IMG/VR virus record: IMGVR_UViG_3300023222_000391
Location: 1-41,471 of that record
DNA length: 41,471 nucleotides
From: a virus
Strand: one strand, 5' to 3'
In this document: one piece after another, positions 15,197 through 24,516 of the stretch
Layout: each line of letters starts with the position of its first letter
Numbering within the stretch: the stretch's first letter is position 1
Program-made: the position numbers and the translations under genes
The notes under the pieces: model-generated
Told to the model about the DNA's origin: nothing
Database searches by the model: none
Seen by the model: the letters and a program-made list of their open reading frames with translations, nothing else

Positions 15197-15307
15197 TACG
15201 GGCTTCATTCTCCGCTAGCAGAGTCCACCCTATTTGAGTTGATTTTAATGTGCTATTGTTTACATATAGTAGTAGACAGGTAAACCAACGACTTAGCACG
15301 AGCCGTA
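15197..15307 (+). ncRNA. Candidate viral non-coding RNA, about 105-110 nt
   Basis: TACGGGCT (15197-15204) pairs, with one bulge, with AGCCGTA (15301-15307). GTGCTA (15250-15255) pairs with TAGCAC (15294-15299). No frame longer than a few codons fits on this strand. The predicted 5' end coincides with the start site expected from the AATAACACT element upstream. The next gene has its own promoter copy, which supports an independent short transcript. Confidence 0.4.
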
Positions 15308-15336
15308 CTATCTAATCTATACCAAGTTAGGTGTCT

Positions 15337-15354
15337 AATAACACTTATTATCAT
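15337..15354 (+). promoter_or_regulatory. Late viral promoter motif, degenerate copy 6
   Basis: AATAACACTTATTATCAT; AACAC begins exactly 34 nt before ATG 15374, the same distance as in the perfect copies. The CAAATAAA half is replaced by TTATTATCA. Confidence 0.5.
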
Positions 15355-15373
15355 TTGAGTCTTATTTTGATTT

Positions 15374-15640
15374 ATGCCCTTAGTAAAATGTGAAATTTGC
15401 AGACAGTCTGCAGAAGGCAAAACCTACGAGCTAGCAGCCGATTCTATAGATCATGGAGCTGGAAGCAAAAAGTGTCCAGGAGGTCCAGGCGCCAGACTAT
15501 CATATATGGATAGCAAGGGCAACGCCTCAGCAACAATCCCCAAAACTAAGGAAACTCATAACACCTTAACTGAGGCAATAGGTGATGTGTACGCAACCAA
15601 AGGAACACCACACAAAAAGAAATCAAAAAAGAAGAAATAA
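15374..15640 (+). CDS. Small basic protein with one Cys pair, 88 aa
   Basis: MPLVKCEICRQSAEGK carries a CxxC pair and SKKCPGG a third Cys; a zinc site is possible but incomplete. The C-terminus is a Lys tail (PHKKKSKKKK). It is monocistronic between two late-type promoters, and its stop lies in the next promoter. Because it is in the head-tail block, a DNA- or capsid-binding role is conceivable; unproven. Confidence 0.7.
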   Translation: MPLVKCEICRQSAEGKTYELAADSIDHGAGSKKCPGGPGARLSYMDSKGNASATIPKTKETHNTLTEAIGDVYATKGTPHKKKSKKKK

Positions 15641-15653
15641 CACTCAAATAAAT
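15636..15653 (+). promoter_or_regulatory. Late viral promoter motif, copy 5 (connector/tail operon)
   Basis: AATAACACTCAAATAAAT; AACAC begins 34 nt before ATG 15673. The TAA inside it is the stop of the preceding gene. Confidence 0.75.
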
Positions 15654-15672
15654 TCATGTACAAATTCATCAT

Positions 15673-16041
15673 ATGGCCCATGCCACACAAGCTAATGTTA
15701 AACGATTATGTAATATTGAAATTTCAAACACTGATGCTGATGACAAGATAGACGACCAAATAGTAAACTCTGATGCCTATGTAGACACACAAATAGAAAT
15801 GCATGCCACTGTTCCCGTAGTGGGAGATGCCGAACTTCCAGGATTGTCAGACTTTTTGGCAGCAGCTACCTATAATTACTGGCAGACTCCTGCAAAAGAC
15901 CGGGTTCTTAGCGGGGTTGAGCATTGGGAGAAGAGAATCCAGGACCATATCATGGCCAAGTATGGCAAGAGAAACCCCACAGGACTGTCAGGATCCACTT
16001 TTTCAAAGACCACTTCTGCCGTAACTGGCACGGAGGTCTGA
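15673..16041 (+). CDS. Head-tail connector (gp6-type adaptor), 122 aa
   Basis: A small helical protein: DDKIDDQIVNSDAYVDTQIEMH, then LSDFLAAATYNYWQTP and VEHWEKRIQDHIMAKYG. This is the usual pattern of gp6/gp15-like connector proteins that sit below the portal. It opens the tail operon, consistent with the order connector, tail completion, tube, tape measure, hub, fibre. The assignment is by pattern and position. Confidence 0.6.
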   Translation: MAHATQANVKRLCNIEISNTDADDKIDDQIVNSDAYVDTQIEMHATVPVVGDAELPGLSDFLAAATYNYWQTPAKDRVLSGVEHWEKRIQDHIMAKYGKRNPTGLSGSTFSKTTSAVTGTEV

Positions 16042-16042
16042 C

Positions 16043-17005
16043 ATGGGTGATTTTGGTGCAGATACACTACGGGATTCCATAGAGGCAGGCTGGGCATTAA
16101 CAGGACAACTCACCAAGACTTCTATTCCAACCATGAAAGAGGTTGTTCAGTTTTATGCACACCCCCAAATAGTAGGAAACGAGTGGAGCAAGGCAGTAGA
16201 GGTACAAAAGATAAACACAGCTGGAAATGAAAATGTAATTACTCACCCCAAGTTTGAGGAGATACACGACAGATTTGAGATAACCTGCAGATATCGCCTA
16301 AAGGGAAGTAATGAGACACAGTATGACGAAGCCGAACAGGACATTGAGGATATGTGTGAAGAGGTAGTTCGAATAGTAAAGACAGTCTATAATCCATCAT
16401 CTGGCACTGGCATATTCAGCAAGACAGACAGGCAGTGGGTGAACCGTGACAACTTTGAGGATGCAAGTAAACCAGAACTAAAACGTCTCTTAGTATTTAC
16501 ACTAACTCATCTGCAAAGTGATGATTCTACCGTATTTCACGGATTCTCAAATGGAATACTGGCACTAGACACGTCAGCCACTACAGCTGACTCCAAACCA
16601 GCATCAGACTATACTTTCACTGAAGTCCATACTGTAGAGATAGACTTTGGATATGACGTGATAGCAGAGTATGTGCGAGGCGGAACTGCAACCCAAGGAG
16701 TAGCAGACTATTTCCAAGGAGGTTTTTCTGGAACATTCTCATGTGTTACTTATACCAAAAAAGCAGACATTACCAGCAGCACTATAGAAGCATTGGATAA
16801 TATTTACAAGTTACAAAATAATAACGAACTTGCTGAAATTGTATTCTTGCATTCTGTAGATAATACAGAAGGTACACCCGTCACATTTACCGAATCAATC
16901 CCACTGTTAATAACTAGAATAAGAAAGACCTTTGAGGACACTGCAATTGTAGAGTTTACCATAGAGGCAATAGTGAGTGCTACAACAGCGTACACGGTGG
17001 CATAA
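16043..17005 (+). CDS. Tail completion-tail tube-like fusion, 320 aa
   Basis: Residues 1-150 (DSIEAGWALTGQLTK..., HDRFEITCRYRLKG..., DIEDMCEEVVRIVKTVY) resemble tail-completion or terminator proteins. Residues about 180-320 contain FTEVHTVEIDFGYDVIAEYV and TIVEFTIEAIVS-like strands expected of a ring-forming tail protein. This could be two tail genes fused, or one unusual tail terminator. It is coupled to its neighbours by 1-nt stop/start contacts. Confidence 0.5.
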   Translation: MGDFGADTLRDSIEAGWALTGQLTKTSIPTMKEVVQFYAHPQIVGNEWSKAVEVQKINTAGNENVITHPKFEEIHDRFEITCRYRLKGSNETQYDEAEQDIEDMCEEVVRIVKTVYNPSSGTGIFSKTDRQWVNRDNFEDASKPELKRLLVFTLTHLQSDDSTVFHGFSNGILALDTSATTADSKPASDYTFTEVHTVEIDFGYDVIAEYVRGGTATQGVADYFQGGFSGTFSCVTYTKKADITSSTIEALDNIYKLQNNNELAEIVFLHSVDNTEGTPVTFTESIPLLITRIRKTFEDTAIVEFTIEAIVSATTAYTVA

Positions 17006-17427
17006 TGGCAGATATCGGAGCGACACCTGAACTTGTAAATGCCGAGGATCTACGATTAGAAGTCGGTTCTGATGAATACGTAAAGGCACAGGATCTGTTC
17101 CTTCACATATCCCGTGTATCTGACAGGAACGCTACCACTGATGGCAATGTGGATTATGTCGCAGGAAAGGGGAACAGCTGGTTTACTGTCACTTTGTTAT
17201 TCACTACACCTGAGGCCAGTTCTCTTAACACACTAACTCAGACTGATACCAATGGAGACTGGACCAGCACAGATTGGAAGTTTGTAGGCACGGGAAGGGA
17301 TGCCTCCACCGTAACCTATGCTGCAACCGGAGTGATTGAGACAATGGATATATCTGCAGGAGCGAACGGAGCTACCAAAATTAACTTGTTTGTAATAGTA
17401 ACAGGAGACACCGTACCGGATACGTGA
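17005..17427 (+). CDS. Probable tail tube protein, 140 aa
   Basis: A small, Thr-rich beta protein (GNSWFTVTLLFTTPEASSL, ASTVTYAATGVIETMDIS) just before the tape-measure candidate, where major tail proteins normally lie. The start overlaps the previous stop (TAATG). No sequence signature is certain. Confidence 0.55.
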   Translation: MADIGATPELVNAEDLRLEVGSDEYVKAQDLFLHISRVSDRNATTDGNVDYVAGKGNSWFTVTLLFTTPEASSLNTLTQTDTNGDWTSTDWKFVGTGRDASTVTYAATGVIETMDISAGANGATKINLFVIVTGDTVPDT

Positions 17428-17431
17428 CAGA

Positions 17432-18130
17432 ATGGCCAATTTAGCTGAAGAAATCAAACGAATGATAGAAGAAATTCTACAAAATACAGACTGGACCAGT
17501 GCCAGTCCAAACTTTACCAACAAGGTGAAACAGATCAACGCAACAGCCCTGCCTGATCTTGAGGAGTTTATACGTGAAGGTAAGGAAGAGGAAGACGTAA
17601 AGCGCTCACAGGCTATAGACACTGCTGTAGAGAGAGTTGATACTTTTGATAAGGGAAACATAGGCGAGGTTCACCGATTTACCAGAGAGCAATTTGGGAA
17701 CGTACGCAGTCTGGCACATAATCCAATTCAGTTTCTTATTACTGGTGTATTTGGGAAATTTGCAAAAGGTGCAGGCGTTGCTGCTCTTGCATTGGTGTTC
17801 TTCGAGGTTGTAAAATTTATCATTGATGAGTTGTTAAAACCAGGACGATTTCTTGACAGGAGATTCAGACGTGACATCTCAAAAGAAATATTGGCGTTTC
17901 GCTCCAGAGAAGAGAAACAGAAACTACTCCAAGGCAGAGCAAATATCATAGTGACTTCGATAGGCGGGTTGCGCGGGGGAGCAGGTCAGGTATCTTCCAA
18001 CTTGCGAGCACTGGCTGGATTACAATCCTCCCCAATACCTAACAATTTCCAACAGCCAACTACAACAGGTCAGGCCTCAGGGCAGGATTTGTCAATGTCT
18101 AGAGGCAAGCGAGGGAGGTTTGGCCAATAA
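17432..18130 (+). CDS. Short tape-measure candidate, 232 aa
   Basis: Helical throughout, with a hydrophobic segment at residues about 112-133 (KGAGVAALALVFFEVVKFII) as found in tape-measure proteins, then Arg-rich helices and a flexible Gln/Ser/Gly tail. It lies between tube-type proteins and the tail hub, the expected tape-measure place. The length is far below the usual 600-plus residues. At about 1.5 angstrom per residue it would set a tail near 35 nm. Alternatively it is a tail chaperone or ejection protein. Confidence 0.5.
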   Translation: MANLAEEIKRMIEEILQNTDWTSASPNFTNKVKQINATALPDLEEFIREGKEEEDVKRSQAIDTAVERVDTFDKGNIGEVHRFTREQFGNVRSLAHNPIQFLITGVFGKFAKGAGVAALALVFFEVVKFIIDELLKPGRFLDRRFRRDISKEILAFRSREEKQKLLQGRANIIVTSIGGLRGGAGQVSSNLRALAGLQSSPIPNNFQQPTTTGQASGQDLSMSRGKRGRFGQ

Positions 18131-18639
18131 TGGCAAACGAGAATGCGGCACTCTGGCAGGTACAGGCAAGTGCCGGTAATGGAACAGAGGCAACGGCAGG
18201 AGCTACAAACACAGTACTATTCAATGCAGATCCTATAACTGCAGGAGATTCCAGAATCTATAATACCGAGATTGACTTTCGAAGGGCAGTACCAGAAAAC
18301 GAGGCAGTCGATGCTGATAATAACGAGATTCAGGATATGGGAATTGAAGGGCTGGATATCCAGATTACAGGCAGGGTGTCTAACATTAATAATGACGTAT
18401 CAACTGCTGCAACAAACAAACTAATCCGATTTCTAAAGGATGGCAACACTGCCACCTTGTTTACAAAAGGCAGATATGGACTGAGACTGGATGACCTGCC
18501 ACAGTTTGGGGTGATCCCAACCTCGACTTACGGGTATCATATCAGGTCAATACGTTTTATTCGAGACGCAGAATACAAGGACAAGGCAGGTGTAATAATC
18601 TCATTAGCACTGGGTGGAGACATAGCTAGTGCCATCTAA
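18130..18639 (+). CDS. Tail protein (tube-like or distal tail), 169 aa
   Basis: Beta-rich, with an N-terminus (MANENAALWQVQASAGNGTEAT) and a later GIEGLDIQITGRVSNIN stretch typical of tail-tube-like folds, ending in VIISLALGGDIASAI. It lies between the tape-measure candidate and the hub, so it could be the distal tail protein or a second tube protein. The ATG overlaps the previous stop. Confidence 0.55.
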   Translation: MANENAALWQVQASAGNGTEATAGATNTVLFNADPITAGDSRIYNTEIDFRRAVPENEAVDADNNEIQDMGIEGLDIQITGRVSNINNDVSTAATNKLIRFLKDGNTATLFTKGRYGLRLDDLPQFGVIPTSTYGYHIRSIRFIRDAEYKDKAGVIISLALGGDIASAI

Positions 18640-21370
18640 TTACACCGGTTTTACCGTAGACTGGTATGACAACTCGGATAACTATGCCACTACTGCTAAT
18701 TTCACCAGTGATGTCAAGAGCCTTCCGGCATTTACCGATACTGGGTCAGGCGAGGTTAACCAATCCACCATAGTATTGCGTTCTCTGAATGGAAAATTTA
18801 TCGAGAATGGCAATATCGTAGAGAAGCATGACAGATTTGACATAAAATGTACTGACCTTGGAGGGAATAGTTATGAACGATACTATGAGGTAATGGATAT
18901 CATTCCCACCATTACCAAGCGTGAAGGGACTCTTCTCACCCTTGAATGCCTGGGAACAGAGTATCATACCCAGCATATCCATGTATCAAAACCATACTAC
19001 CAGACAAACGGTTTCTTTGTAGCCAAGGATATCGCAGATATGTATACTGAAAACAAGGGCAGCAACCAGCCAACCTTGGCCTCTTCTGCCACTGCATGGA
19101 CTGGTTCTGTAGGCAATGCGCTCCCTGACTTTGATGCGAACCACTTTGAGTATGCACTAAATGAAGACACAGCATATAACCGCTGGATGGATCTGTTGGA
19201 TAAATATCTGGCCTCAGTGTCTGGCGGCGGTGCGCTAAAAGTCTTTGAGCTCTCCTTTGTAGCTGATGCCAAGAATTTAATCCGGTTCAGACTACGAGAA
19301 AGCGGAGATAACACCCCTACTGTAACCATTAAGAATGCAAAGGTTACATCTCCCAAAACTGTAGGAGAACAGGAAGGCCAGATTAGCAACCCGACAGGAA
19401 CTAATGTATTGTCATGGGGATCTGCAGATCATGGGTCTCTGCCTGTAGAGTTTTCAAGGTATGATTCGGAATTAATCCAGTTCAAATTCAGACCAGAATA
19501 CGACAGTACTGTTACATATCCAACTGATGCAATGATAAAAGTTACGGCCAGTGATGGAACTGCACAACACTACAAATCGCTAATAAACAGTAACCTTAAC
19601 AACACTCCTCCCGGCCCTACCGCTGGCAGTAATGATACTGATTCCAACTGGCAGCAGATAGATATGAAAGATGAGTTTGGTGATTCAATACAGTATTCCC
19701 TATGGACTGATGACAAGGCCACCCTATGGAGTAACGCAATGGGACTGCCAACAGGTGCTGAGAGAGCATGGGATATCAATTTAGTGGTATGGGATGACAA
19801 GTTCTTCAGGACTTGGGTTGACGCAATTGCCGTCTCTGATGCCAATCTCACTGCTCTGATTGATAACGGAGCATCAAACGAGGGATATGCATATGACTTT
19901 ACTGATGTGACTACTTTACCTAGGGGATTTCGTGTACTAGTTAATTCTAATTCCCCTACTGGCGCACTTGCCAATTTTGCTAATATGGTGGCAGAATGGA
20001 CCGGTTCTGCATGGCAGAAGAAATATTCCTTTGACACTTCAAACACAAAGGTACAGGTGGCAGTAATTGACGAGGCTGATATCTATGAAGATACTATTAC
20101 CGCCGGGCCTGCACATAGCTGGTCTAATATCTCAGCAAGTGCTTACGCTAATGACTGCTTTCATCCAGTAACCTCAGTAACTAATGTTGCAGGGGTAGAT
20201 CTGGTTAATGGCACCCCAAGATCTGATATTACTGACGCCACTACATATCCTCACATTACTGACACTACAGGACAATCCTTTACAAAAAATGTTAATTCTG
20301 CTATACGATTCAGGTATACGTGGGGAGACATTGTTTCTGCAGCAGCATCAGCCTCAGATCCTACGGGTTCTTGGTATGGCAGGGGTGCATGGGCTGGTTG
20401 GAGAGTGCCATTTCCAAACAATGACTTTAATGGAATTTCAGAAGGAGTAGGGGATCTGTTTGGGGGAGGAACACAATCCCAGACAGAGCCTGCAACACTG
20501 GATATCCAAAATATGCATTTATCCCATGACGGTCTTAGAGGATTTAATCAGGGAAGCAGTTCTGAGGATTTAGGACCAATTAACAGCGTGGCGTTCTGGG
20601 TAAAGGTGGAAGTCACTATCGGCTCTGTAATACTAAATGACGAGCACAGAATGAGGTGTTTCATGATTGACACATCAGACAATATAGTATATGCCGACTT
20701 TGCAGTGGAATTTGGAGATACCTGGCAGGATGTACCAATACCCATATCTGCATTCCGTATCTACAGAGGAAGAAAGCCTGTGTATGGATTTGATGCAATC
20801 ATTGCCAATTTTGTACCTCCTAAAGAACTGGAGGTTATCAATATCATTGAGTGGCGTAACATAAAGTTTGTAGGAATCCAGTATGAACCGGTATATGACA
20901 AATTTGGAAGGTACAATCCTGCCAATGCCGTAGTTAACGAGGCTGGAAATAGTGTCCAGTTCTCACAGTTTGCAGGAGGAACACTGGATCTTACCCTAGA
21001 CGGATTCAGATTTGTAAAGCCATTGCTAGTCACTTCAGGTCAGGAAACAACCCTGAATCTGGAACCGACATTCCTACAGAGGTCAAACATATCCGTGTAC
21101 AAACAACTACAAAATGATGCCAAATCACAATTAGAGATAGAGAAGTTCCAGCATAAGGAATACAATATAGAGACATCAGGCGATGACATTTTTGATATAG
21201 ATTTTGGAGATTCATTCTTTCTAGAAAATGATCAGATTGTATCTGATGCGGATAGTGGAGCTAATACGATAAAACTCGTAGCCAAACGAATTGAATACTC
21301 CATTACAAAGCCTCCCAACGGACCTGGCGGACTAAGGCGACGTATCCTTGGAGTGAAAGTGTTTACATAA
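18629..21370 (+). CDS. Tail hub / baseplate protein, 913 aa
   Basis: GTG start overlapping the end of the previous gene. The N-terminal 250 residues look like a hub domain (VVEKHDRFDIKCTDLGG, YYEVMDIIPTITKREGT, the long GFFVAKDIADMYTENK region). The middle contains a beta-sandwich, carbohydrate-binding-like stretch (NSVAFWVKVEVTIGSV, WQDVPIPISAFRIYRGRKPV). The C-terminus closes with hub-like strands (FLQRSNISVYKQLQNDAKSQ). The size and the position before the fibre fit the tail-tip platform. The start could also be a few codons further on. Confidence 0.65.
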   Translation: MPSNYTGFTVDWYDNSDNYATTANFTSDVKSLPAFTDTGSGEVNQSTIVLRSLNGKFIENGNIVEKHDRFDIKCTDLGGNSYERYYEVMDIIPTITKREGTLLTLECLGTEYHTQHIHVSKPYYQTNGFFVAKDIADMYTENKGSNQPTLASSATAWTGSVGNALPDFDANHFEYALNEDTAYNRWMDLLDKYLASVSGGGALKVFELSFVADAKNLIRFRLRESGDNTPTVTIKNAKVTSPKTVGEQEGQISNPTGTNVLSWGSADHGSLPVEFSRYDSELIQFKFRPEYDSTVTYPTDAMIKVTASDGTAQHYKSLINSNLNNTPPGPTAGSNDTDSNWQQIDMKDEFGDSIQYSLWTDDKATLWSNAMGLPTGAERAWDINLVVWDDKFFRTWVDAIAVSDANLTALIDNGASNEGYAYDFTDVTTLPRGFRVLVNSNSPTGALANFANMVAEWTGSAWQKKYSFDTSNTKVQVAVIDEADIYEDTITAGPAHSWSNISASAYANDCFHPVTSVTNVAGVDLVNGTPRSDITDATTYPHITDTTGQSFTKNVNSAIRFRYTWGDIVSAAASASDPTGSWYGRGAWAGWRVPFPNNDFNGISEGVGDLFGGGTQSQTEPATLDIQNMHLSHDGLRGFNQGSSSEDLGPINSVAFWVKVEVTIGSVILNDEHRMRCFMIDTSDNIVYADFAVEFGDTWQDVPIPISAFRIYRGRKPVYGFDAIIANFVPPKELEVINIIEWRNIKFVGIQYEPVYDKFGRYNPANAVVNEAGNSVQFSQFAGGTLDLTLDGFRFVKPLLVTSGQETTLNLEPTFLQRSNISVYKQLQNDAKSQLEIEKFQHKEYNIETSGDDIFDIDFGDSFFLENDQIVSDADSGANTIKLVAKRIEYSITKPPNGPGGLRRRILGVKVFT

Positions 21371-24300
21371 TGGGAAAGCCACGAAAATTCAACTCATATG
21401 ACAGTGACGTTAGAACTGCCAGACGACTTGTAGAAGCCTATGGAAAAGCCAGACAGGATAAATCTGGTATAACTTCCTCATTTAATGACTCTCCCACTGG
21501 AATACCACAAGGCCAATCCCCAGGAAAAGCAGATGAAACTAAACTAAGCCTCCAGTTTGGAGGCGAGCTGAATGGCCCTATAGGAGAAACAGGTGAAGTG
21601 CATGCAATTGATGGAAGTAATGACTTGGATATCAGCATGACTGGTTCTGGGGAACAGAGACAGATACGACCATTAGTGTATGTCTCTAGTTCTGTTGAAA
21701 CCAACCTGCAAAATATTATTAACGGACGTATCTATCCTGGCCAGAAACTAACCCTTACTGGAATAAATACACAAACTGCCATTACTATCAGCCACGCAGC
21801 GGGAGGTGCAGGACAGATATTATGCCCAGGCGATTCCACTTTTACCCTAAACAATGACGAATCTGTACTTTTGCAAGATGATATTACTGCTGGTACCCAG
21901 ACCTGGAGGATTATAGCAATAAGTGAGAGTGCAGCAGCTGCAGCTGCTGCAAGTTCTACAACATTCGTCTCAGCTAGCCTGTCTGCCGACCAAACCGCTA
22001 ACATTGCAGCAACTGACCATATTGAATTTGACACCAAGGATACTGATGGTGGTATTGTATTACAGACAGGTGCAGGACAGCTGGATGGGATCTTTGAGTT
22101 AAAACAAGACAGGACTTACAAATTATCAGGACAGTTAAGGCCAGAATTCTCAGGCGCCACAGGAGAACTGGTAGTGGCATGGTATGATATTACAAACGCT
22201 ACAGAACTGGGAAAGAGGGGAATCTATCAGGCGCAGACAAATACAGATAATAGTGCAAACCAACCACTGCCAGAGATTATCGTTGAACCTACAACTGATG
22301 TCACCGTTGAACTGCGTATCATCTCAGTAACTGCACTGACTGCCTTGGCCAATGAATATTGTATAGCCAATCTCCTTGAATTAGGTAGTGGCGGAACAGC
22401 AACTTTTGCACAGTCACACGTCGTACAGGATTCCCTCAGCCTTTCCCTTACTCAATATACCTCGTTTGGTCCATTTGCCGGCTTTGGCCTTGACGTTACA
22501 GAAAATATTGCCCGTGTAGTTATGGCATCCCCTCAGACTCTAAAGACTCTCTACATCGAAATTACCGGTACCCTCACTGGGGGCAGCTATGACGCTACAA
22601 TAAGAAGAAACAGTGCTGACTTGTCTCCAACTAAAACTGTCAACATTACTGCAACTGGCACCCATATCATACCTAACATAGACCAACTGTACAGCGCTGG
22701 TGACTTTTTTTCTTTAGAGTTTGACCCCGATTCCCCTACTGGCGCACCTGTCTTGACTAGCTTTTCTGCCGAATGGGAACTTAGTGGAGGCGGAGGAGGA
22801 GGCTCTGCCTCATTCCCATTAAACTATCCGGTGGACAGGCAGGGAGACAAATCAGGAACAGTAACCCACGACCTGGATCTAACGACAGGACATAAGCTGG
22901 AATTTACCGCAACAGGAGACTGTGACATTACCATATCAAATATCCCGACATCAGCTTCTAATGGATTTGATTTCTACATTGAAGTGACACAGGATAATCC
23001 CGGCCTTCATGCTATAACATTCAATGATTCGGAATGGGATCCTATCCCTGTTTTTGGCACAGCAGCTGACACAGTATCACTAATATCAGTCCATGCGGAT
23101 GGTGACGGCAAACTAAGGCCAGTACTACTTCTTAACGCAACCATTACTACAGCTGGTGCAACCACAGAGCTAGACAATCTAGGGACGACATCAATCAATA
23201 CTGATTTGCTTCCAGACGGGGATGCCACACGCGACCTTGGAACATCTGCATTAGAGTGGCAAAATCTGTTTGTGCAGACTATTAATGCAACTGCCACAAC
23301 TGCAATAGCAAGCCCCATATTCAGCATCAACTCAGCGACAATAAATCTAGGCGATGCCATTACTGATTCAATAAATTTCCTGGGAAGACAAGCTACAGAT
23401 TTGTTACCAATTGTTGACGCCACTCATGATTTGGGTAGCAGCGCTCTTGCTTATGCACAGATATATGTAGACGAAATAACTAACGCTGCTACAGTAGCTG
23501 TAGGTTCTCCTGTGTTTGCAATTAATTCAGCCACTATCAGTTTTGGCGATGCGATAACCGATGCTATCAGTTTTCTGGGAAGAATAGCAAGTGATGTATT
23601 ACCTATTGCAGATGCAACTCATGACCTAGGTAGCAGTGCGCTGGCATATGCACAACTATATGTAGACACCATTAACAACGCCGCTACTACTGCCATAGCT
23701 AGTCCTGTCTTTGCTGTAAACTCTGCTACGATCAGTTTTGGCGATGCGATAACCGACAGTGTATCTTTCCTAGGCAGGATAGCAAGTGATGTTCTTCCAA
23801 TAGCTGATGCGACCCACGACTTGGGATCTAGCGCACTAGCTTATGCACAGATCTATGTTGATAGTATTAATAATGCTGCAACCACTGCAGTTACTTCTCC
23901 AGTGTTTGCAATAAACTCTGCTTCAATAGTATTAGGGGACGCCATTACTGATAATATAAGCTTCCTTGGACGGGCTGGTACTGATCTGTTACCCATAACT
24001 GATAGCACCTTTGACCTTGGCCGTACTGCTCAAGTTTGGGCTGAAGTCTGGGCTGATGCAGTCAAGACAGATGGCTCCCTCTCATTCACCAGTGCCTCTG
24101 GATTTGATTTTTCAGGAGGTGACACAGAGTTCAATGATAATTCACTAACTGGTGTATTTCGGATTGACCTAACAACTGAACCAGGTGCTGCTGTTGCAAG
24201 CATTTTTGCAAATGATGCTGCAACAGATTCTTTGGATATACAACTTGGGGCTGCCTCTGATCTGTTTATAACAGACAGTGGTGCAACGAGAGCAAGATTT

Positions 24301-24516
24301 GATAATACTTTACTTACTTGGGAATTTGACGGTGCTAGTGTTTTAAAACTTCCACAAGCTACTGAAATATCTGACAGAACTACTACGCCCTCTACTCCCT
24401 CTACTGGGCAGGCTGTTCTATATGTTTTTGATGATGGTACTGCACAACCAAACCAATTTTTAAGAATAAGATTTGCCAATGGGGAGATAAAAACAATTGC
24501 GGATGACATTCCCTAG
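21370..24516 (+). CDS. Long tail fibre with 65-residue repeats, 1048 aa
   Basis: The N-terminal 470 residues form several beta modules separated by a poly-Ala patch (SAAAAAAAS, near residue 190) and a Gly6 linker (near 475). The following domain has DFYIEVTQDNPGLHAITF. From residue 612 come four exact-length 65-residue repeats and the start of a fifth, each with LPxxDATHDLGSSALAYAQ and SPVFAINSATISFGDAITD. The C-terminal tip (VLKLPQATEISDRTTT...) is of phage-fibre type. This is the likely host-recognition fibre; the repeats set its length. Confidence 0.8.
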   Translation: MGKPRKFNSYDSDVRTARRLVEAYGKARQDKSGITSSFNDSPTGIPQGQSPGKADETKLSLQFGGELNGPIGETGEVHAIDGSNDLDISMTGSGEQRQIRPLVYVSSSVETNLQNIINGRIYPGQKLTLTGINTQTAITISHAAGGAGQILCPGDSTFTLNNDESVLLQDDITAGTQTWRIIAISESAAAAAAASSTTFVSASLSADQTANIAATDHIEFDTKDTDGGIVLQTGAGQLDGIFELKQDRTYKLSGQLRPEFSGATGELVVAWYDITNATELGKRGIYQAQTNTDNSANQPLPEIIVEPTTDVTVELRIISVTALTALANEYCIANLLELGSGGTATFAQSHVVQDSLSLSLTQYTSFGPFAGFGLDVTENIARVVMASPQTLKTLYIEITGTLTGGSYDATIRRNSADLSPTKTVNITATGTHIIPNIDQLYSAGDFFSLEFDPDSPTGAPVLTSFSAEWELSGGGGGGSASFPLNYPVDRQGDKSGTVTHDLDLTTGHKLEFTATGDCDITISNIPTSASNGFDFYIEVTQDNPGLHAITFNDSEWDPIPVFGTAADTVSLISVHADGDGKLRPVLLLNATITTAGATTELDNLGTTSINTDLLPDGDATRDLGTSALEWQNLFVQTINATATTAIASPIFSINSATINLGDAITDSINFLGRQATDLLPIVDATHDLGSSALAYAQIYVDEITNAATVAVGSPVFAINSATISFGDAITDAISFLGRIASDVLPIADATHDLGSSALAYAQLYVDTINNAATTAIASPVFAVNSATISFGDAITDSVSFLGRIASDVLPIADATHDLGSSALAYAQIYVDSINNAATTAVTSPVFAINSASIVLGDAITDNISFLGRAGTDLLPITDSTFDLGRTAQVWAEVWADAVKTDGSLSFTSASGFDFSGGDTEFNDNSLTGVFRIDLTTEPGAAVASIFANDAATDSLDIQLGAASDLFITDSGATRARFDNTLLTWEFDGASVLKLPQATEISDRTTTPSTPSTGQAVLYVFDDGTAQPNQFLRIRFANGEIKTIADDIP
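23203..23982 (+). repeat. Four tandem 195-bp coding repeats in the tail fibre
   Basis: Units start at 23203, 23398, 23593 and 23788, and a partial fifth starts at 23983. Every spacing is exactly 195 nt (65 codons). The encoded repeat begins D-L/V-LPxxDATHDLG. Unit 1 and the partial unit 5 are the most divergent, and units 3 and 4 the most alike, consistent with recent internal duplication. Confidence 0.9.

Noticed and set aside
23203-23982. CRISPR-like array (regular 195-bp spacing)
   Set aside because: Units are entirely coding, in frame and without spacers; they are fibre repeats.
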